Shown here piece by piece: positions 33,304-45,539 of a stretch of 64,000 bases of DNA. The notes under the pieces were generated by a model. That model ran no database searches and was not told the DNA's origin. It saw only the letters and a list, made by a program, of their open reading frames with translations. A program made the position numbers and the translations under genes. Source of the DNA: Alitta virens (Eukaryota > Annelida > Polychaeta > Phyllodocida > Nereididae); contig OW028574.1 of assembly GCA_932294295.1 (NCBI GenBank), positions 13,216,215-13,280,214 on the forward strand, given 5' to 3'. The first letter of the stretch is position 1. Each line of letters begins with the position of its first letter.

Positions 33304-36300
33304 GAGAGATTGTGGACATAACATAACCAACATGCAGGGTGGCCCCTTGAGCTTTGGGTGTTTGTTTGTACTTATATATATTAAATGATGCAGTTGTTAT
33401 CTGATATGACATATTCAGAAAACACTGACTCAGTCTGCTTCAACCAAGCAGCACCAGAATACATTAGGTAAAAGCTAACAATGAATTCCAAGTCTCAAAT
33501 AAATTAAGCATACAAGTTTGTCACACAGTATTAAATGTACATAATTGTTAATGCTATGATTGGTAGAAATTCATGAGTAATGTGATGAAGATGTGCAGAG
33601 GGAAAGATCACCATTAACATTCTCTATCTTGCATGGTGATACATTGCAGGTAAAATAGCATCTAAACAGTGGCCCTGTCCACTAAGCAGAGTTATGACTT
33701 GACCTTTTTGCTCTGTCTGGCTAATATAAGCCATGCATGTCTATGATAAAGATAATAGTAGAAAGAATTTGATGTGATACTGACCCCTCACTAGATCACA
33801 TGATCAACTATAAAGGCAAAAGGCAGATGCAATGATGACATGAAATGTTTTTTGTTTTTTTTGTTCAGCACAGACAGTCCCATTTAGAAATAATTCTCAG
33901 TACTATCGAATCCGAAAGCATCCCTGGCTATAATGGTGAAGACAATCACGTCTGAAGTGGCATCAATTGACACAAAACTTTGAGTTTTCCACCAATTACT
34001 GACGGAATCATAATTGTTGATGAGAAAAAACCTAGTACAAGCCAGAGTTTATCTGACAAACACAACTGCAACAAAATCCACAAAAGTGTATGAGCTAAAA
34101 AAGCTGACCAGTATCTGGTCATCAGGAAAAAGCTAGCATTGATTATATCATACCAAATGAGTTGTTTTATATTGAAGCAAATGAATGGTGAAGATGTCAT
34201 AAAGAAAACCACATCTAGAATCCTGGGGAAATATATTTTTAGAAATTTGTGTTGTTCTATTCTCTGAAATATCAAGTTGATTTGAATTGTCACTTGGCTG
34301 AATTGTCACTTCAAATTCAAGTTGACACACAGAAAATTGCACATGTCCTCTGTTGGCATCCTTTAGCTATTGTCAAATGCATTTGTTTTACACTTGAAGA
34401 GTAGTGTTTTTATGTCCGATTTCTGAAAATGGTGCTCTTGGAGTTGTACTGCATGATGCTGCTGCTGTTTTAATTGCAATGGTTTAGTATGTGACAGAAT
34501 TTTATCAAGTACCCATAGCCAATGAAGATCACATGATTTTAACTTGAATGAGACCAGATGATATTGAACATATCACCTTCTTCAATCCACGCTAATTAGC
34601 CTCATGGATTTATCTGAAACCTTTCTCATTTAAACCATGACTTGAGCTGCACAGAATGCACAGATCAATGCATTGCTCTACCATCATTCATCTCCTTGAT
34701 GCAAACTCAAGACAATGCACAAACTGTGCCAATAGCTTCATTTCTGAGAGGCTTGTTACTTATTTTTCCTGAACATTCAAAGGAATGTCCACATGTAATA
34801 TATCAGATTGAAATAATCAGTATTAAATCTAATAAACAGTTTGCACAGGCTGTACCTGTACTATAGCGCAAACTGTTTTGAAAATGCCCCAGTACAGATT
34901 AAGCATTGCATAAATGTCATGATTTTGAAATTGAAATGATTGCAGCCATTCATTTAATATAAATTGTATTATGAAAAATGAAAGATAATTTTTTATCTGT
35001 CTACTATATTTATGTATCTGCTGTCAAATTCTATTGGGTCAAATGAAACAAGACTGCATTCCACTGTGATGTTAAATTTAAATTATTTGGTATTCAATAG
35101 ATATTCTTGAATTTTATTAAATATAAATTGCTTTTTTGGTATTACATTTGTGTCTGTCAGTTGACCTAAATGTTCATAAAATCGATAGAATCTGCATCTA
35201 ACTGATACCTAAATGGTGTGACAACAAATTGCGAAATGTTCTACTTAGTTGTACAAACTGAAATATAAGAACTTTATCATGTATTCTTACAAGAAAAAGA
35301 CACCAAAAGACTGGAAGCAAAGCAAGTTGATGGAATGATGAATCTCTCCTACCAGGTGTCATGCATACCTTCTCCTGCTCTGTGACAAGGATTACTTTGT
35401 TTGTGTATTGGTATTGTTATTAATATCTGTGCCAGGTATGGGATAGCTAGACATGTATAACTGGGACGTGCTTAATCTCCTGAGGGCACATAGAAGGAAT
35501 AATGTTGCAGATTTTTGAGAAAAGCTCTTCTCCAAATGGATAATCAACACCTTCCTAAAGGAAGTCTAGCTGTAACAAGCCTGACTACTTTAAAAAGGAC
35601 ACTAGACAAGAAGTGGAAAAACCATCCTTTTGAAAATAACCAAAGGAGACCCACCCACAGTACCAAATTCTTCATATCATACTGTTCTGAGTAGAGAGGT
35701 TGAAGACCCTGAGCTCAGTGACTTGTACACTGCCATGAAATACTTTGTAAACAATCAATAACTTGATGTGAATGAAATTGATAGTACTAATGAACAAGGT
35801 AGTAAAATTATAATTGATTCGATAATAAAAGAAACAGCAGAATACATACAGTATATAGAGCATTTAAAAAGCCAAAAAAAAGTTAGTTCATGTAATTAAT
35901 TTATAAGATGTGTAACTACTTTATTAATTGTTATAGAACATCTTGCGGATGATAAAAGTTCCCAGAAGAAATACCTGAAAATAATGACATTACCGTAAGT
36001 GTACTAAAATTATACACAAAAAATCTCTCTGACTAGGCTATTATTGAAAACTTACCAGACATAGTAAGATAAGTTAAAACGGCCATGGGATCAGTCATTC
36101 TACATTATGTCAAATTTGTAGAATGATCTCTGTAAACCAGACTGGAGGAAGTTATATTGCTAGCAAAATGACCATCATGAGCCCAACAGGTCCCACCACC
36201 CCTTACAAAGTTTATGTGCCACTGGGGAAAGGTTTGTCATTATAGGAACCTTGGCAGCAGCTAAGGAGATTGGTAGAAGATGGGTTTATGATACTGTGGA

Positions 36301-39300
36301 CATCCTTCCTCTATACATTATTTACCAGAGAGCACCATATTCTCTTTACCTGTTATATGCTCAGTGGCTTAGTTAATATCCTGTGCACGTGGCAAGTGTC
36401 AACCTCCATCTATAACAGGCGGTGTTGTCCAGAGAAAGCATTTTGTGTGGGATATTTTGCAAAAATCAATCATCTTAAAAAATAAATATAACAGTATTAC
36501 TCTTTCTTAATTAATGAATATTGCAATTTGATAATAAAACTGAATTCCCTGACATGCGTTTCTATCATTTGCTTGAAGACTTTATGGTGCCGTCTAATTT
36601 CAGTTAGCAAGCAAGAAAGCACTAGTGTCTAAATGCCAGCAGGAAATAAAATCTCACCCACTAAAGACCAGTAATTAAAGAATATTGCTGATTCTTCCTC
36701 TGACAAATGTTTTTGTGCAATTTTTTTTTACTTTGGAAATCCCATAGCTAACAAGTGAAGGACCCAGTAAAGACTTGGTAAGTGCCGAATCTTTGACCAT
36801 TTCATCTTTCCTTCTGGTCTAAGCTTTAATGCAAACAAAAATTACACTGGTCAATAATACAAAATGTTACCAAATTACAAACATACCATATGCCAAATTA
36901 GGACCAGTGACATGAACTATTGTTAATTATACATGATTGTCAGAATCTCCATATTTCATGATTGTCTTGGTACTAGATGTCAGGTCTTGTTATGTCACTC
37001 TCTCAATAGAATGATTCATTAAATTAAATTCAGGGTAATTACTGCTGCATTTAAAAAAGCACTAGACTACCTACATATTTCTCAAAAGTAACTTAAGGTT
37101 AATGCATACATAACTGCCTGGAAGTCAACTTGACAAACCAGCTAGACAGATCGCTGGGAGAAGGCGTGGGTGCTGTGACTTCCATTCCTGACATCCCAAA
37201 TTAACTTCCTCAGCAGAGGAGCTCAATGTTGGTTGACCGAGATTCTGATATAGCTTAGTCAGCTTTCTGCCCAAATTAGAATTTGTAATTAGGTGATGAT
37301 TATTGCAAAATACACATTGCACTAGTAAAAAATGACAGTGCTACAAATAGACTACATGATTGTTAAGCGCTATTGGTTGTAATGCTTCTTCAGCTGACAT
37401 TGTTATCACTTCACAGGGCAGTTTCTTGGTGTAATAGCTAAATTTTAAGGGCCAATATTACATTAGCATCAGTACCAGAACAATGACAGCTACAGAAATA
37501 TCCCGTACAATTATTTTATCATGCACTACTACACAGAAGACCTGTAAAATGGTCCACAGTATGTAAATATAAAGTTGGCAGTCTGCAATAAACACCATGC
37601 ATCAGTCATTGAACATCTGCTATCAGCTGGTGATCTCTGGCACGGTCTCACCAGGTCAAGTTGCTGATTCAAACTCATGCAGTGCTCAAGAAGCGTCAAG
37701 TGTTTGTCCATCAGTTGAAGCTAATATATCACAGGACAGAAGCTGGTGCAACATTTGCCTTATGCCAATGGTTTACTACATTGGCTTATAAGAGCTGCAG
37801 TATGAAAAGGCATCTTAAATACAGCATGATTTTCTTGAAAAGTACCACTTTTGTAAACTTGTCTATGAGAAACATTTACATGAAAAAATATATGCAATTT
37901 TGGTATCTTACATTGAAATATTTGTTGTTTATAGTCTAAATGCCTAAATATAGACAGTCGTAGACTCATGAGAATACAATGTAGTATCTACACAATAAAA
38001 CTATATTTTTTAAATATGCTGAATACTGGACCAATAGTGTTCAGGCTTTTATGTAGATGAAAAGGTGCCAGACAACAAGGTCAGTAATAGACACCGAAGG
38101 AGGTCAGGTTGCTGAACTTGAGTCTGGGGAGGGTGCAGCTGAAAATGAGTCCTTTTTGCGTGTAGGACCTGTTGATAGAAGCTATGTATTTTCAATATTT
38201 GCATGTGAAATACCAAATTTATCCATGTAAAATTGAAACACTTGTTATGTATTGGCCCGTTTAATTAGTCACTGATAAGCCAAATGCATTACCCACAAAT
38301 AATTGGAATATCATTAAAATGATAACCTGTTCTTTAAAAAAATTAATACCATGGAAATACAGTCATCAAAAACCCCAAAGAAATTCTGAAAATGCTGACA
38401 AGCGGGAACTTTAAAACTAAATCGGTTAAATGCTTTTGTGTGAATTGCATCCAAAATCATAAAACATAATAAATTTATTTTACGTCACTGCATGATCTTT
38501 TCACATTATGGTGACAGTTTTTTTTGTTTATTTGTAAATAAGTTTATATGTAATATAATTATTCATTTGTATTTTATCAAATAAATATGTTATGCCACAT
38601 TGCTGATCTGTTTCTGATGCAAATATCACAAAATTCTTTGATTATTTCACATAATAAGTAGATTTTAAGACTCTGATCAGTTGCAACAAAAACGAAGTAG
38701 TCATGGTATCAGGCATCTTAAATGGGATTACCCTCTGTATACATGTCAGCATATGAATTTCATATGAAATGTTGAAAATTTCTTGGGTTGGAAGAAATCA
38801 TTTCATCTCGTCCTCTAAGGCATGATACACTTTCCAAAAAGGAAATGAATGCGTAGTGTGCTTGGGTTGCTTGTATCAGTGATATTATGACAATTGAGAT
38901 TTAGTTACTGCTTCTCATATGGAACGTTATCAAAAGGTCTACACCGTTTCAACAGTAACATGTCAATATATAATATAATGGAGTATATGATGTTGGTCAG
39001 CGATGTATATATATTATGTATATTATATATTCATAGTGGTGGTTTTTTTTGGCACATATGTGCTTAAGTTATTTAGTTGGCAGCAATGCAACTGTCTAAA
39101 CATAAGGGTCTTCACATTTATACTAAATAGTATCCTTTTGGTACATTTAGACCAAATACCTCAGCGGTTTTTTATGGTAATTAAAATACATAATTGAAAT
39201 ATATAATTCATACTTTTACAATCTGCAAATATAAGCCGTTTATCTGCCAATGAGTGATGTAGTAAGCAATGGTTAAACATATAAAAGAAAGAAGAATAAC

Positions 39301-39319
39301 CTTCTGCCAGATGTTTTGA
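33303..39319 (+). repeat. Array unit 4 (core missing at its left)
   Basis: B/C (33330-33740, closest to 16318-16710), D/E (34350-34900), the LINE relic (35300-35755), G (36110-36480), H (36640-37210), I (37590-37800), J (37990-39240). It is strikingly similar to unit 2 from 34650 on. The minus frames 33946-34293 and 34148-34342 have no recognisable motif. Confidence 0.75.
35540..35755 (+). pseudogene. Relic LINE C-terminus in array unit 4
   Basis: The same text as the unit 2 copy with a few substitutions (LTTLKRTLDKKWKNHPF) and a one-base change that shifts the frame just after HPF. It is non-coding. Confidence 0.5.
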
Positions 39320-39535
39320 GACCCCATTGCTTTGCCATATATATGCCAGGATGATGGGGCAGACATTGATTGATTCAATGCATCACATAAGCATATCATC
39401 AATGGCACTGTGACGTGGCATATAGGAAGCCATCCATCTGAGGAATGTAATTGTGATGATGAATATATCAGAAAGCTTGGCTCTCTTTTCTATATCTGCC
39501 TCATTGCCTATTCATGGTGTCACTTTTTAGACACA
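39320..39535 (+). repeat. Conserved core of array unit 5 (deleted form)
   Basis: It has the same ~32-bp deletion as the copy at 24485 but keeps the CATATATATG box and GTGACGTGGCATATAGGAAG. It ends TTCATGGTGTCAC, where the 52233 copy has TTCCTGACGTCAC. Confidence 0.65.
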
Positions 39536-39912
39536 TACTTCTAGCCATATTAGCTTCCATATACTCATCTGTAAATTGTCTATTAGCCATTCCACATACT
39601 TGTTTAAAGTTCAGCCTGCCAGAAGGTAAAAACTAAAAAAACAACACTCTATAAATACTCCATTTTAGCATACACAAGCTGTCAATTGCACGAGATGTAC
39701 ATACAATGGAACCTGTAATGAGGATGTTCTTGGTGAATTCGCCAGTGGGAAAATGGACATTTGTGGACATTTAACGTTATCATCAAGCACGATGGCTCCC
39801 TAACCTTTTGGTGTTTGCTTATGCTTAAAAAATATATTTGGTGTGGATGTTGCCTTCTGTCGCCAAGTCGTGCAGAATTTCCATAATTTGAGGCTTCAGG
39901 TTAATCATTTAT

Positions 39913-40588
39913 ACATATTTATTACTGTACATCAGTTCCATGTTTGTAATGGTGGTAATTCAGAGACTTTTATATTTTACTATGTGTTAACCTAACCTCT
40001 GTCACATCCATGCTAGGTAGGGTGGGCTAAACAAACAAAATTGAAATGTTATAACACTCTGCACATTGTGCAGAGCTCTGTGTTGGCCACTGGGGTTTGA
40101 GGTCTTCACCCAGCATTGCAACCCCAGCATAAATATTTCTTTATCATTCAATTATTGGTAGTATTGATGAGGAACTGAGATGATATTATCAGAGAAAAAG
40201 GTCATTATTGATAGGACCTCCCTTGTATGGTGATAATTATGCTGGCAAACACATATTTGTTACTGTATATCAGTTCCATGTTTGTCATGGTGGTAATTGG
40301 GAGACTATTATATTTTGCGATGTGATAATCTAACGTCTGTCATGTCCATGCTAGGTAGGGTGGACTAAACAAACAAAATTGAAATGTTATAACACTCTGC
40401 ACATTGTGCAGAGCTCTGTGTTGGCCACTGGGGTTTGAGGTCTTCACCCAGCATTGCAACCCCTGCATAAATATTTCTTTATCATTCAATTATTGGTAGT
40501 ATTGATGAGGAACTGAGATGATATTATCAGAGAAAATGGTCATCATGTATAGGACCTCCCTTGCATGGTGATAATTATGCTGGCAAAC
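39913..40588 (+). repeat. 338-bp direct tandem duplication
   Basis: 39913-40250 and 40251-40588 are head-to-tail copies with an exact 338-bp offset (for example AAATATTTCT at 40131 and 40469). Similarity is very high, and unit 3 has the segment once (about 25020-25385). The duplication is therefore recent and specific to this unit. Confidence 0.88.
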
Positions 40589-42366
40589 ACCATCTAGACA
40601 ATGACCCTGTGCATTTTTCATGGCCATTTCGCTCTGTTGTCTAATAAGATGGTTACTGTACCAGCAAGTCTGAGAGACTGATATAAGAAATGTGTTTGTT
40701 GCTAAAAAGGTGATGTCATACTTATACTTTACATGTTTACATGACTACCTACAAAAGGCAGGTAAATTGATACAAAATTTAGAAAACACCTGTCACTTTT
40801 TGTTGGTCGGTTTTATAACTGTTTACATGTATTTGTTTAACAGTGTAATCTCTGATCTAAAATTGTTAGAATAATTCAATCTGAACTAAGAAAAATGTGA
40901 AAGGTTTCCATTTCTGATGTTTCAAATTGTTGCATGCTAATGTAGAAGCAGAGTGATTGGTGAAAACTTTCAATATTCAATATTCTTTTATGGTCATAGT
41001 GGAATCAAACCCAAGAAAAAAAAAGGAAAAAAGCCAGTACCTAATCACTTGGCAACATCTACCAATGAATGTGTCATATTAAATCCATTATCTTACATGC
41101 CAGCAAAGAATCAGGAAGATGACCTGAAAGAACTCCTCACTAGAATCGTGAGGATATATTAAAGTTTGTGTTTTCTATTCTCAGAAATATTGACTTGATT
41201 TGAACTGTCAATTGACTAAAGTGTCAATTCAATTTGAATTTGACTCAAAGGAAGTTGCACATTTCCTTCATTGGCATCCATTAGCTAATGTCAAATTCAG
41301 TTGGTCTACAAAGACATCTGATTGAAATGTTATAATCAATGGAGATAGGAGCTTTTAATTTGAGATCAGTTAAAATTGAACATGACACCTTCTTCAATCC
41401 ACCATAATTAGCCTGATGGATTTATCCAAAACCTTCTCACTTTTTTCATGACATGCACATGAATGCACTTATCAATCACACCAGAGCATTGCACTACCAT
41501 GATTCATCTCCTTATTGCAATAACTAGACAATGCACAAACTGTGTCAATTACTTCATTTCTGAAACGTTTGTTTCATGATAATCATAATATTCTTAAATA
41601 TTGTAATGAACACTTACGGACACTCTTTGTAACGTAAATTAAATAATATTGCAAAATTAAATAAATATTTATTATTAGATAATCAAATTCACTGATATGT
41701 GGCTTCAAATAGTGCAGGTTGTAATTTCTCCACAAAACATAGTTGCTTGCATTGATACAGCAATGCACCTATATTAGGCATCTATCTGCATGACTCACAA
41801 TCATAGTTCTTGAAAATTCCTTGGTGCATGCCATACTCAAAGAACGTATATTTAAAATTGCAGATTGTCGTAATCATGAAATTTAATTGGCTCTAACCAT
41901 TAGATTTTGTTATGAACGCAAACAAAATAGAAAAACATTACTTTAAAAAAATTGCAAGATAATTTTAATCGATTTTGTAACTGATATCGATGAATTTACT
42001 GTTTGATATAATTTAGTTTAAAAAACAAAAACTAATTTGCTTACCATTTTCACGGTGAATTTTAATTTGTATTATTACAAAGGTGGGCTTTTAGTAGCAT
42101 TAAATATAGATTTGTGTGTTTTCATTCATTTATCTTTTAACATTTAATTTTAATCTTTCAACGAAAATAGTGATATCTGTATTTGACTATAAGGTAACAT
42201 ATTTCATTACTTTAAATCAAACTTTTATGACAACCAAGTGCTAAATGCTCAATATAGTTGGCTTGATCACTTCCAACATTCTCTCAATTTAATTGTTATG
42301 TATATATGTAAATCTGATGTCTCGGATGCTGAATTGCTTGGAACTTTAATTAGCATGGCTTGTCTG

Positions 42367-42666
42367 TCAGAATATAGGTAAATATGGTATATGATAATTC
42401 ATACAGCACTCCAGTGACATGTACATCACATCAAAGATTTGACATTTTTCTTTGAATGCAGTAGTAATATTCTCCTCATCCTCTTGCGGATGATACAATT
42501 TCCCATAGGAAATGAAAGAACTTCGGTGAACTTCGGTGACTAGTAGCAGAAAATGAGTTGCGACATTTGGAGCATTGTGAAACTGATACTTCTTCCCATA
42601 TGCAACCACATCAGCCTGATATAGCTTTGCTGAAAGTTTGTTGAACATAGCAACACAACAACACAT
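42367..42666 (-). other. 99-codon minus-strand open frame, function unknown
   Basis: The frame starts MCCCVAMFNKL and contains YGKLYHPQEDEENI. DNA corresponding to the HPQ part is found in array units 2 (about 21325), 3 (about 27545) and 4 (about 35945), where the frame is broken. No domain is recognised and no splice context is established. It may be a remnant of an old element gene, or chance. Confidence 0.2.
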
Positions 42667-43172
42667 TCCACTGCAACATCTGCAACTAATAAGTAAGGAT
42701 GTTCTTTAGGTCATATTTTCATAATTTGCATAACCTACACTAAATAAACCATAAATATGTGGATGAAAACAAAAGGAATTATACTATGATAAATTTTAGA
42801 TTGTTGGCAAAACTACCATCAATGAGCACCACCCTTCAACAAGTTTAAGTGCCACTGGGGTAAGGTCTGTCATTATAGAAACTGTGGCAGTGGCCGAGCT
42901 GGTAGAAAATGGGTTTATGATGCTGTGGACATCATTTCTCCATTAGGGAGAGTGGGGAATAATGAGACATTTTTTTCTTTTTCAATTATGACAAAAGTTC
43001 TAAAATCAGGGCATAGCTGGCTTTCCACCTCAGATGTAGCTTATATAGTTGTGCGGAGTTTCCTGCAGTTTCAGGTGTGAGATTAGAGTTATTCAACACA
43101 ATGTCAATACAGGTCATTTGTCTCATTGTTCCCCACTGGTGGGGAAATGTGAGACTATCCAGGCATTTCTTT

Positions 43173-43208
43173 TAAGATAAGATAAGATAAGATAAGATAA
43201 GATAAGAT
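43173..43208. repeat. (AAGAT)n microsatellite, left bracket
   Basis: About seven AAGAT units end at the start of the Ngaro-like element. The same repeat, in the same orientation, follows the element at 49283-49312 and 49337-49391. Confidence 0.9.
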
Positions 43209-43477
43209 TAATAGCGTTTGGAGCAGCCAAACGAATTTTTGCGCGGGATGACAGGTTCACTCAGCTGTTAATTGGGTCAAGCACCCCATGACCTATCATC
43301 TGTGACCCCCCAAAACAACAACATTCCGCCATTTTGATTTTCATCACCACTACGTTTCTTCAAGGCTCCTCTTTTTCACGCCACTTTCTACTGGTATTCG
43401 TGAGATTTCCTGCCCTTTACACTTTGTAAAGCTTCGCGACTGGTTTGGTTACTTTTTCTATCTTTTTTATTTTCAAT

Positions 43478-44059
43478 ATGTCCCTTTCCTGCGCCATTTT
43501 AGGCCACTCCTTTGTTTATAGGTTGCACCATGCCATCATGCCCCCTCAGCTAGCATTCCATTTTAGAGTGAGCCATCATTATGATTCCGTCTTTCTTGCA
43601 GGTCAACGAGGTGCTAAGGTGTCCGACATTTTGCCTTTATTTCAGACTTTGTCACCAAATCTTGAAATTATCATTATTGACATTGGTACCAATGATTTGG
43701 CGGCCGGGATTCCCCATTACAGGTGGCAGCAGCTGTCATCCATGCAGCGAACCAGCTGCTCAAGCAACAACATGTAAAACATGTCTTGATATGTTCTATC
43801 CTTTACAGGGACAGGGGCCTACGGACTCTTATCTGTTTCTCAGTTTAGGGAGGCAGTTAACAAGACTAACAGATATTTGCATACTTTTTCCCAACATGCA
43901 ACATGCATTACCTACCACACCCACAAAGGTTTCTGGGATTGCCCTGTTCTCAGCTGGTCCAGGGACAGGGTTCACCCCAACACAGCAGCAGGCAGATCCA
44001 AGTACAAGAAATCCATCAGGAGGGCCCTACTCCAGTTGGCTTCCACAGCTAACTCCTAA
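43478..44059 (+). pseudogene. SGNH/GDSL hydrolase-like ORF of the Ngaro-like element
   Basis: From ATG 43478 the frame reads MSLSCAILGHSFVYRL, the Ser block (GHS in place of GDS). It continues with LAGQRGAKVSDI (Gly block), IIIDIGTNDLAAG (GxND block at about 43676-43707) and, in the last part, SWSRDRVHPNTAAGRSKY (DxxH block at about 43975). Blocks I, II, III and V of the SGNH fold are thus recognisable, with the catalytic Ser, Asn, Asp and His positions occupied. The middle part reads correctly only in another frame (about 43720-43846: NQLLKQQHVKHVLICSIL), so two opposing frameshifts break the gene. In such elements the hydrolase role is unknown; esterase activity is a family-level expectation. 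It lies 418 bp upstream of gag. Confidence 0.8.
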
Positions 44060-44178
44060 ATACGATCTTTACTTCACCCCTTATTATCTGCCTCTATTAC
44101 TATTCAGCCCATATTTCTGTTGCTCATTTGCAACCACAGTGCATATTTATTTGTGTTGCTCTTAGCAACCCCTTGTAC

Positions 44179-44330
44179 ATTGCTGCATAGCAAACGCTTC
44201 CATACATTGCTGCACCGCAATCTTCTTTCATTGCTGCATCGCAACCCTTTAACACACATTCGTTGCTGCATCGCAATTGCTCGCACGTTTTCCTTCGCTG
44301 CATCGCAACATTTAAGTTGCTGCATCGCGC
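44179..44330. promoter_or_regulatory. Iterated quasi-palindromic motif TTGCTGCATCGCAA
   Basis: Six copies or close variants start at 44180, 44207, 44231, 44263, 44295 and 44317, spaced 22-32 bp apart. Weaker TTGCTC...GCAA versions lie just upstream (44118 and 44156). They fill the spacer between the hydrolase ORF and gag. Such iterons could bind a protein or form serial small hairpins in the transcript. The function is unknown. Confidence 0.7.
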
Positions 44331-44476
44331 CCAGTATTTTCAATTCACACATTTATGTGATATTTTTTTCTTTCAATGTGTGGCTTATTTTTTTATTTTT
44401 TCTGTGGCAATCTTTCACTTAATCTTAATATGCCAGTTACAATCATGTGCTTACTTTTTCTCGACAGTTTCAAATA

Positions 44477-45505
44477 ATGGCAGACAAGCAGCCTCCCCGG
44501 AAGAAGCAATGCCAATCCAGACTAGCCACGGCCCAAGAAAGCCAGGTGCCAGCCAGCCCCACACCTGACATGCCACCATCTGATGGCACTAGCCTGAGAG
44601 AAGAAATAAGACAACTCAAGGAGCGTGTCGCATCTCTCACAACTGTCGTCAAGACCCTTATGCCACAACCTACCTCAGCCACACAACAAGATAATGGTGC
44701 CACACAAGCCCCGGTCCCTCAATCGCCAGCTGCCACAGTAGGGGAACAACAACAAACATCCATGGCTACACAAGACATCAGAGGTGAGTCACCACACATC
44801 ACTTCGTCTCGCCCGCTTCTCTTCTCCAGCATAGCTCAACCAGGTTTGCATCTATCACCAAAACTTCGTGAAAGGATAGCCTCTGGTAAATATGTTGATT
44901 GTTACGACATCTTATACACTGAAGCCGACCAAAATTTCACACTGTCCCTTACTGAAGATGCCAATAACCCTGTGCTAAGCTTTATGCCACGAAAGCGTCA
45001 CCAGCTGACGCCCGCAGAATGGTGCAGTGCCTGGGACGAATTCATGGCAGTCTATTTACACTATCATCCGCAAGAGCTCAATGAGCTGCTTACCTACGGA
45101 AAGAGAATCAAAAGCTTCATGACAACTAATCAAAACCGGAGACTTTTTGATGAGAAATTCCACAGAGAGAGAGAATCAATGCAGTTTTCATGGGCTTCCC
45201 TGCGTTTTGACTTGCAAGTCACCTCTTCCCCACAATCCCTCCTCACCATGATGCCCAGTAAGAGCACCAACAATGACCATTCCTTTCGTCAACAAAACCA
45301 TGCATTTCGTCACCAACACCAAGGCAGACAAAACCATGCATTTCGTCACCAAGACCAAGACAGACAAGCTACCACCTCAACAGACTCATCCAACATCCCA
45401 AAGGGGTCCTGCTTCAGGTAAAACACCCCACGCGTCCGCTGCATCAACTCGCAATGCACTAACTACCACAGGTGCCCCCATTGCAGGCAAAACCATCCAG
45501 CCTAC
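44477..45505 (+). pseudogene. Gag-like ORF of the Ngaro-like element
   Basis: The likely start is the ATG at 44477 (MADKQPPRKKQCQ, a basic N-terminus); the open frame extends 10 codons further upstream without an ATG. A predicted coiled coil (LREEIRQLKERVASLTTVVK, residues ~38-57) is followed by a Pro/Gln/Thr-rich linker and a compact domain with EWCSAWDEFMAVYLHYHP, a pattern typical of DIRS/Ngaro gag. Near the end is a duplicated NHAFRHQ motif. A TAA at 45419-45421 cuts the frame. Beyond it, in the same frame, a zinc-knuckle-like Cys/His cluster (CINSQCTNYHRCPHCRQNHP, about 45440-45500) shows that the original protein was longer. It overlaps the RT frame, as is common for gag-pol. Confidence 0.7.
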
Positions 45506-45539
45506 AACTATCACAAGGTCCAAGGGGACCAACAGCCAC

